Positions 16,813 to 20,199 of a DNA stretch of 20,199 nt are shown one piece after another. Every line of letters starts with the position of its first letter. The first letter of the stretch is position 1. The position numbers and the translations under genes are program-made. A model generated the notes under the pieces. It was not told the DNA's origin and ran no database searches. It saw only the letters and a list, made by a program, of their open reading frames with translations. Source of the DNA: Nitrosomonadales bacterium (GTDB lineage: Bacteria > Pseudomonadota > Gammaproteobacteria > Burkholderiales > Sulfuricellaceae); the NCBI GenBank assembly GCA_003104895.1, contig PQAG01000201.1, positions 1-20,199 on the forward strand, given 5' to 3'.

Positions 16813-17852
16813 GCCGCTGCCTCTCCGGGGCGATAATGAATCAGCGGCCGCTGGCGGCGCCACAGCTTCCACAGGCTGCTGCGGCTGACGTTGAAGCTCA
16901 GCGTGCCATTTGGCGTTGGCGCGTGCAGGGTCAGCTCGATGGCGTCCTGGCGCAGCGCCCGTTCCAGGGGCGCAAACCATTGCTGGTCCAATTGTGCGAG
17001 ATGCTCTCTCCATGCGTGCGGCGTGCCATAGCAGGCTGCAGGGCGCAGGCTGTCCAGCACCAGCAGATGGTTTCCCGGGCGTGCCTGAGCCAGCCAGTCC
17101 TCAGCTTTGGCCGGCAAGGCATGATGGGGTGTGCCACTGGCCATCGCCAGGCCTTTGGCCAGCATGTCATTCGCCCAGACCTGGTCAAATGGGCGGTCCG
17201 ATACCGCGGGCAGGGTGCCGCCGCCCCACGGCCAGACGCTGTTGATGGGGGCCTCGCCGCGGCTTTCCCGCGCGACGTTAACCGGATGCTCGAACAGCAG
17301 CATCTGCACTTCATTGATCAGGGCGCGCCAGCGCAACTCATCCGCGCCGCGCGGCAGGTGCGGATGGATGTTGTGCCCAGCCACCTGATAGAGGGGTTGC
17401 GTGGTAATGGGAGGGGGGGTCTCCAGCCTGAGGTGCCAGCGCAAGGGGTGAGGCGCGTAAAAATGCAGGTCGTCTGCGGAGAAATGCCGGTTCAGGGTGT
17501 CGATCAGATGGTCGCTTTCCGCCGGGCTGAGTGCGAAGGTGGTGCTTTCCGTCAGAATCAGCTGGTCTCTTTCCACTGCCAGGTGAACCGGGTCGGCACG
17601 CAGCCAGTAGCCGTTTCCTGCATCAATGCCATCCGCAAGAGCGCTGAACGGGGCAATCGGGTAATCCTGCTGGCGCGCCACGCCAAAGGCTTCGCACAAC
17701 CAGCTTTCCATGTCGCTGGCTGGCATTTGTGTATGACTGCCGCGCGCCAGCAGAAATTGCAGGGATGGCGCCGTTGCACCATGAAGCGGGTCGTTTTCCC
17801 GCGTCAGGGCAGAGGGCGGGAACAGGGCGGGGATGAGCAGGTGGCAGTGCAT
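16809..17852 (-). CDS. RpfE-type protein (phosphoglycerate-mutase-like, function unknown)
   Basis: This is a 347-residue cytoplasmic protein. It resembles the proteins annotated as 'regulatory protein RpfE type' or as cofactor-independent phosphoglycerate mutase-like, which sit next to recJ in Xanthomonas and many betaproteobacteria. Recognisable features include the opening HCHLLIPALFPP, a central LINEVQMLLFEHPVN segment, and INSVWPWGGGTLP near residue 205. The catalytic metal ligands of true phosphoglycerate mutases are not evident, and the biochemical role is unknown. The ATGA overlap with recJ indicates coupled translation. It is divergent from sixA across a 64-nt gap. No rpfF, rpfC or rpfG relative is visible in the window. 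Confidence 0.8.
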   Translation of the reverse strand: MHCHLLIPALFPPSALTRENDPLHGATAPSLQFLLARGSHTQMPASDMESWLCEAFGVARQQDYPIAPFSALADGIDAGNGYWLRADPVHLAVERDQLILTESTTFALSPAESDHLIDTLNRHFSADDLHFYAPHPLRWHLRLETPPPITTQPLYQVAGHNIHPHLPRGADELRWRALINEVQMLLFEHPVNVARESRGEAPINSVWPWGGGTLPAVSDRPFDQVWANDMLAKGLAMASGTPHHALPAKAEDWLAQARPGNHLLVLDSLRPAACYGTPHAWREHLAQLDQQWFAPLERALRQDAIELTLHAPTPNGTLSFNVSRSSLWKLWRRQRPLIHYRPGEAAA

Positions 17853-17916
17853 GGCTGCTTCTAGTGTAACATTCAGAACTCAGAATTGCGGGTAGCTCAT
17901 ATCCCAGGAGAGAAAA

Positions 17917-18369
17917 ATGGACTTGATACTATGGCGCCATGCCGAAGCCGAGGACGGCTTTCCCGATAACACCCGCAAACTGACCGCAAAAGGCGAAAAA
18001 CAGGCCAGCCTAATGGGCGAATGGCTGCGCCAGCGCCTGCCCAAGGACACGCGCATCATCGTCAGCCCCACCAAGCGGACTCAGCAGACCGCGCTGGCAC
18101 TGAAATGCAAATTCGAAACGCTGAAAGAGATCGGAACCGGCGCCTCGGTACCCGCCCTGCTCACCGCCGCAGGCTGGCCGGATGCAAAGGGCGCGGTGCT
18201 GGTGGTGGGCCACCAGCCGGTGCTGGGCCAGGCCGCCGCGCTCCTGCTGGGAGGCGACGAGGCGGACTGGAGCGTGAAGAAAGGTGCGGTGTGGTGGCTT
18301 TCCAGCCGGGTCCGGCAGGACGAAACCCAAGTCGTGCTGCGCGCCGTGATGGCGCCTGATCTGCTGTAG
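17917..18369 (+). CDS. sixA: Phosphohistidine phosphatase SixA
   Basis: This is a 150-residue histidine phosphatase superfamily protein. The catalytic motif is RHAEAE (R7, H8); SPTKRTQQTA (R54) and VVGHQPVLG (H99) supply the remaining phosphate-pocket residues. The length and simple single-domain layout match SixA, which removes phosphate from histidine of phosphotransfer proteins. The ATG has a strong ribosome binding site (AGGAG, 17906-17910, 6 nt away). It is a single-gene unit, divergent from the rpfE-type gene and convergent with the small gene at 18413. The phosphotransfer protein it acts on here is not evident from the sequence. Confidence 0.92.
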   Translation: MDLILWRHAEAEDGFPDNTRKLTAKGEKQASLMGEWLRQRLPKDTRIIVSPTKRTQQTALALKCKFETLKEIGTGASVPALLTAAGWPDAKGAVLVVGHQPVLGQAAALLLGGDEADWSVKKGAVWWLSSRVRQDETQVVLRAVMAPDLL

Positions 18370-18412
18370 TGAATCCGGCGGGGGCGTCCAGTGCGCGCAG
18401 TATCCGGCGTGG

Positions 18413-18763
18413 TTAAACGCTATCTTTCAAAAGGCTTGCCGTGGCCTCGCCTGTCCTTTTGTCGATATCGAACTGCACTTCACAATATTCGGTCTGTTCG
18501 CATACCGGCGTCGGGTCGTCAGCGCAACAGCTCCCGGCAATGATTCCGGCATAAACAATCCCGGTTTTTGCACGAATGGCCTCGGTTGTCTCCGTTACGC
18601 CAAGAATCACCACGCTGATTCCGCCATCGGTCACATAGCTGCTTTGCGACAAGCCCTGCTGCAGGGGGAGTAGCTCCACATCTATTTTTTGCACCTCGGC
18701 CTTTAACACGTTCTCAAAATCAGGGGTGTTCCAGGCTTTTATGGCATTAGGCAGTTTAATCAT
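18413..18763 (-). CDS. Conserved-looking small protein of unknown function
   Basis: This is a 116-residue soluble protein. I do not recognise a characterised family, although similar betaproteobacterial hypothetical proteins seem familiar. It has an N-terminal helix-rich part (about 1-45), a central hydrophobic strand GISVVILGVTET, and a cysteine-containing segment AGSCCADDPTPVCEQTEYCEV (broken here as GSCCADDPTP then CEQTEYCEV) that could bind a metal or form disulfides; no signal peptide is seen. The ATG at 18763 has a poor ribosome binding site. It lies just beyond the last attC core site (18844-18850) and reads in the cassette direction, but no attC follows it, so it may be either the chromosomal flank or a damaged terminal cassette. 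The gap to sixA contains two ATCCGGCG copies 29 nt apart. Confidence 0.7.
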   Translation of the reverse strand: MIKLPNAIKAWNTPDFENVLKAEVQKIDVELLPLQQGLSQSSYVTDGGISVVILGVTETTEAIRAKTGIVYAGIIAGSCCADDPTPVCEQTEYCEVQFDIDKRTGEATASLLKDSV

Positions 18764-18843
18764 GATTTGATCACACGATGAGAAATCCTCGGGGTCTGAA
18801 TCTCATTCATTCTTCCGTCTGTTTGAAGTGAATGGGTGGGATG

Positions 18844-18906
18844 CCATAACGAATTAACAGTCTGTCCGTGCTTTATCGGCCAGTCCGGTTGAATGATGGA
18901 TTGGGC
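18844..18906 (-). repeat. attC recombination site (63 bp) of the distal cassette
   Basis: Read on the - strand, the site begins with R'' GCCCAAT (18906-18900) and ends with R' GTTATGG (18850-18844). Inside, an ATTCAACCGGACTG arm pairs with an ACAGACTGTTAAT arm with unpaired bases on one side, as expected for the extrahelical bases of attC sites. R'' complements the first bases of its own cassette (GTTGGGC) with one mismatch. The boxes are somewhat degenerate. The DUF2442 stop codon lies inside the site, which is common in cassettes. Confidence 0.75.
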
Positions 18907-19151
18907 TTTGCAATGAGCGGGAATTGGTCAGGCTTAAGGATTGACTCAAGTGCTAAATCTACGTCAAGGAGTGGCCAGTAGAGGTGGTTCTTGCTCGGCC
19001 TCTCTACGGTTGTAATTTCATCAAGGGTGGCTTGCTTGAACCAAGGGAACTCAGAAAATGCAACAAAAACCTCTTCGTCATCCAACAGCAGCCAGAACCC
19101 TTTATTTGAGGCAAGAGAAACTTCAATTTCCGAAGTGTGCGTGCCAGGCAT
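18873..19151 (-). CDS. DUF2442 domain protein
   Basis: This 92-residue protein matches the DUF2442 pattern: a VSLASNKGFWLLLDDEEVFV strand region (residues 11-30) is followed by FSEFPWFKQATLDEI (32-46) and NHLYWPLLDVDLALESIL (55-72). The ATG at 19151 has a good GAGGA about 9 nt upstream, which favours it over an earlier ATG at 19196. It overlaps the DUF4160 gene by 29 nt. The last residues (NPSFNRTGR) are encoded within the attC site, so the C-terminal tail is set by the recombination site. DUF4160 and DUF2442 genes are frequently paired and suspected to form toxin-antitoxin-like modules. The biochemical role is unknown. Confidence 0.88.
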   Translation of the reverse strand: MPGTHTSEIEVSLASNKGFWLLLDDEEVFVAFSEFPWFKQATLDEITTVERPSKNHLYWPLLDVDLALESILKPDQFPLIAKPNPSFNRTGR

Positions 19152-19362
19152 GGACAATTTCCTCGAAGTGCTGCTGAACCAATGATAACGCTTCACTCAG
19201 TTGTTTTTGAGAAAGTCCTTGGTTCATTGCCAATTCAATGTTCGGCTCGAGCCAAAATTTGGCCTCGCCATCAGTGTGAGAAACGTGAATATGAATACGC
19301 GGCTCTTCGCGGGAGAAGAAAAAGAAACGAAAGGAGCCTTCACGAAAAACGGTAGGAGCCAT
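19123..19362 (-). CDS. DUF4160 domain protein
   Basis: This 79-residue protein has the DUF4160 signature: MAPTVFREGSFRFFFFSREE followed by PRIHIHVSHTDGEAKFWLEP, then a helical C-terminal half (LSQKQLSEALSLVQQHFEEIVHAWHAHF). It is the first gene of its cassette, 47 nt from the recombination core, and overlaps the DUF2442 gene. Such pairs are common in integron arrays, where toxin-antitoxin-like modules may stabilise the array; a toxic or neutralising role is not shown by the sequence. No strong ribosome binding site precedes the ATG. Confidence 0.87.
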   Translation of the reverse strand: MAPTVFREGSFRFFFFSREEPRIHIHVSHTDGEAKFWLEPNIELAMNQGLSQKQLSEALSLVQQHFEEIVHAWHAHFGN

Positions 19363-19403
19363 TTCAAAATGATAGCAGTTATAGGCTATTCAGCGTTAAT
19401 TAT

Positions 19404-19475
19404 GCCCAACGTGCTAGCTCAGGGGCGCGGAGCCGGCTTGCCGGCGGAGCGTCCCTCTGGAGCGGCGGGTTAGAG
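19404..19475 (-). repeat. attC recombination site (72 bp)
   Basis: On the - strand the site starts with R'' CTCTAAC (19475-19469) and ends with R' GTTGGGC (19410-19404), a perfect match to GTTRRRY. The inner arms GCTCCAGAGGGACGC and GCGCCCCTGAGC pair with small bulges, and the centre contains a GCCGGC-AAG-type hairpin. R'' is the exact complement of the first seven bases of this cassette (GTTAGAG at 19984-19978), which is the hallmark of a cassette's own attC. The site lies 10 nt after the stop of the upstream gene. Confidence 0.88.
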
Positions 19476-19983
19476 TCCATTGCGCTCACGCAAAAGACTC
19501 CAATACAAGTGGCCAATTATCGCGGTGCTTCGAAAGTTGCTTGGGCCAAACAGCACAGTGCATAGATTGTGGGTTCTTCGGCCTGACGCCGCCCTTGTAT
19601 GTCTTTGCAATTTCAGTCTGGAGGTCTTTGGCGCGAAAGACATAAAACTCATCGTCCCGAAGGAGAACAAAGATACAGATGAGGTTTGGGTTTTTGAGTT
19701 TTTTCTTTCCTTTTACGATCTGCTCATTGCCAACCATCTCGATATTGAGAAAGGTGCTGGCGTTGAACTGCCATGAGGGGCCATTGATTGCTTTAACCTG
19801 AATCAGCAAAGACTGGCCGGAAGCATTGGCCACGACTAGATCAAACTCAGGGACATTGCCTGCAAACGGAGTGGCAAAAAGCCCGAGGCGACCGAGCTTT
19901 GCTGCGACAAGATGTTCGCCGATCTGTCGAGTGAGTTGTGTAGAGCTTCCGGTTGCCATGGTGGATGTTCTCTTGGGCTCTAA
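19410..19983 (-). mobile_element. Integron gene cassette carrying a nuclease-fold gene
   Basis: The cassette (574 bp) starts on the - strand with TTAGAG after the core G at 19984 and ends with the core G at 19410. It holds a single gene that fills nearly all of it and the attC at 19404-19475. Matching ends and gene-filling layout make this a clear cassette. No integrase is visible. Confidence 0.85.
19486..19959 (-). CDS. PD-(D/E)XK nuclease-fold protein of a gene cassette
   Basis: This is a 157-residue protein of no recognised named family. Its pattern fits the restriction-endonuclease fold: a helix GEHLVAAKLGRLG (E15), a strand PEFDLVV (D40), then LLIQVKAI (Q54, K56), giving E...D...QxK. 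A strand-rich C-terminal half follows, including FYVFRAKDLQTEI and a tail KHRDNWPLVLESF. It is likely a DNA-binding or cleaving protein of defence or unknown purpose; catalytic activity is inferred from the motif only. The ATG at 19959 lies about 24 nt inside the cassette start, with a weak AGAG upstream. It is the only gene in this cassette. Confidence 0.8.
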   Translation of the reverse strand: MATGSSTQLTRQIGEHLVAAKLGRLGLFATPFAGNVPEFDLVVANASGQSLLIQVKAINGPSWQFNASTFLNIEMVGNEQIVKGKKKLKNPNLICIFVLLRDDEFYVFRAKDLQTEIAKTYKGGVRPKNPQSMHCAVWPKQLSKHRDNWPLVLESFA

Positions 19984-19984
19984 C
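19978..19984 (-). repeat. Recombination core (R') at the proximal cassette junction
   Basis: On the - strand the seven bases read GTTAGAG, a near match to GTTRRRY and the exact complement of the R'' box at 19469-19475. It marks where the cassette joined an upstream attC or attI. The rest of that upstream site is not recognisable: the sequence beyond 19984 looks like an insertion-sequence end instead. Confidence 0.7.
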
Positions 19985-20075
19985 GAGGCTGTAGAAAAAG
20001 TATCATTTCCGCATCTTGCCTGAACAGGCCGAGTGCATCAATATTCATCCATCATGACTTGACGGATGGATGGAA

Positions 20076-20199
20076 ATGGCGCGCTACAAACACATCGACA
20101 CCAGCCCACGATTTCTTGCCGTTGACCTGCAACGGCAACTGCTACCCGGCAGCTTCGGATGCCGGAGTCATCGGATGCAAGATTCAGGTCTTGCATTAA
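20076..20199 (+). pseudogene. IS1182-like transposase, N-terminal remnant (runs off window)
   Basis: The frame from ATG 20076 encodes MARYKHIDTSPRFLAVDL followed by QRQLLPGSF, the typical start of IS1182-family transposases. After that the match ends, and a DARFR segment expected a few residues later appears in a different frame (about 20174-20188). This suggests a deletion plus frameshift, so the element is probably inactive. The left end of the element may lie just after 19984, at a GAGGCTGTAGAAAAAG stretch. The window ends before the rest can be judged. Confidence 0.6.

Larger units (their letters stand above)
18850..19409 (-). mobile_element. Integron gene cassette carrying DUF4160 and DUF2442 genes
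   Basis: The cassette runs on the - strand from the base after the core-site G at 19410 to the core-site G at 18850 (560 bp). It contains two overlapping genes and its own attC (18844-18906). There is only a short leader before the first gene, typical of cassettes. Its length fits a usual gene cassette. No promoter within it is clear. Confidence 0.75.

Noticed and set aside
14238..16836. Long open frames on the + strand opposite the MgtC/DUF4010 and recJ genes.
   Set aside because: They are Gln/Arg/Ala-rich mirror frames of GC-rich genes with clear domains on the other strand, and have no family motif.
16813..17013. Upstream extension of recJ.
   Set aside because: It overlaps the rpfE-type gene by about 200 nt, has no RecJ similarity, and the ATGA-coupled ATG at 16812 is the natural start.
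18373..18409. Two direct ATCCGGCG copies between sixA and the small Cys protein, considered as a further attC or attachment site.
   Set aside because: They are only 8 bp, are direct rather than inverted, and have no RYYYAAC/GTTRRRY pair with suitable arms.

Overview
The window looks like chromosomal DNA of a GC-rich betaproteobacterium. The evidence is the hpnC-hpnD-hpnE squalene genes, an HPr-rel-A-type gene set, recJ overlapping an rpfE-type gene, and sixA. I cannot fix the genus from sequence alone; a Nitrosomonadales-like lineage is only a guess. Protein names rest on recognised motifs and family resemblance, not on database searches.

Layout. (1) 1-2842, + strand: a copper-handling group made of the C-terminal part of a Cu+-type P1B ATPase, a TauE/SafE-type membrane protein and two tandem NosL-like copper proteins, one with a Tat signal and one with a Sec signal. 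(2) 2889-5829, - strand: a tightly coupled hpnC-hpnD-hpnE operon that makes squalene from farnesyl diphosphate. No squalene-hopene cyclase is visible. (3) 5877-5961, +: tRNA-Leu(UAG), followed by a hairpin and about 390 bp of AT-rich non-coding DNA that carries a near-consensus sigma-54 promoter. (4) 6357-9326, +: a four-gene set comprising a Tat-exported, cysteine-containing protein, a PqqD-like protein, an HprK-related kinase and a family-5-type nucleotidyltransferase. This is the HPr-rel-A type of locus, whose chemistry is unknown to me, and it is the best candidate here for an undescribed system. (5) 9385-13747, -: a large HDOD-GAF-histidine kinase followed by a receiver-PAS-GGDEF-EAL protein, which look like a signalling pair acting on c-di-GMP. 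(6) 13848-17852, -: an rpfE-type gene, recJ and an MgtC/DUF4010 membrane protein, overlapping or closely spaced. (7) 17917-18369, +: sixA. (8) 18413-18763, -: a small conserved-looking protein of unknown function.

The right end (18844-19984) is a short integron-type gene-cassette array read on the - strand. Two attC sites can be recognised. The R'' box of each attC complements the first bases of its own cassette, exactly in one case and with one mismatch in the other, which is the arrangement expected from cassette excision and insertion. One cassette encodes a DUF4160/DUF2442 pair; the other encodes a PD-(D/E)XK-like nuclease-fold protein. No integrase is visible. The array is bounded on the right by the start of an IS1182-like transposase that appears damaged and runs off the window.

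How the parts work together. Genes within regions 1, 2, 4 and 6 are close enough, or overlap, to be co-transcribed and often translationally coupled. Region 4 appears to have its own sigma-54 control. The cassettes in the array are mobile units unrelated to the neighbouring housekeeping genes.
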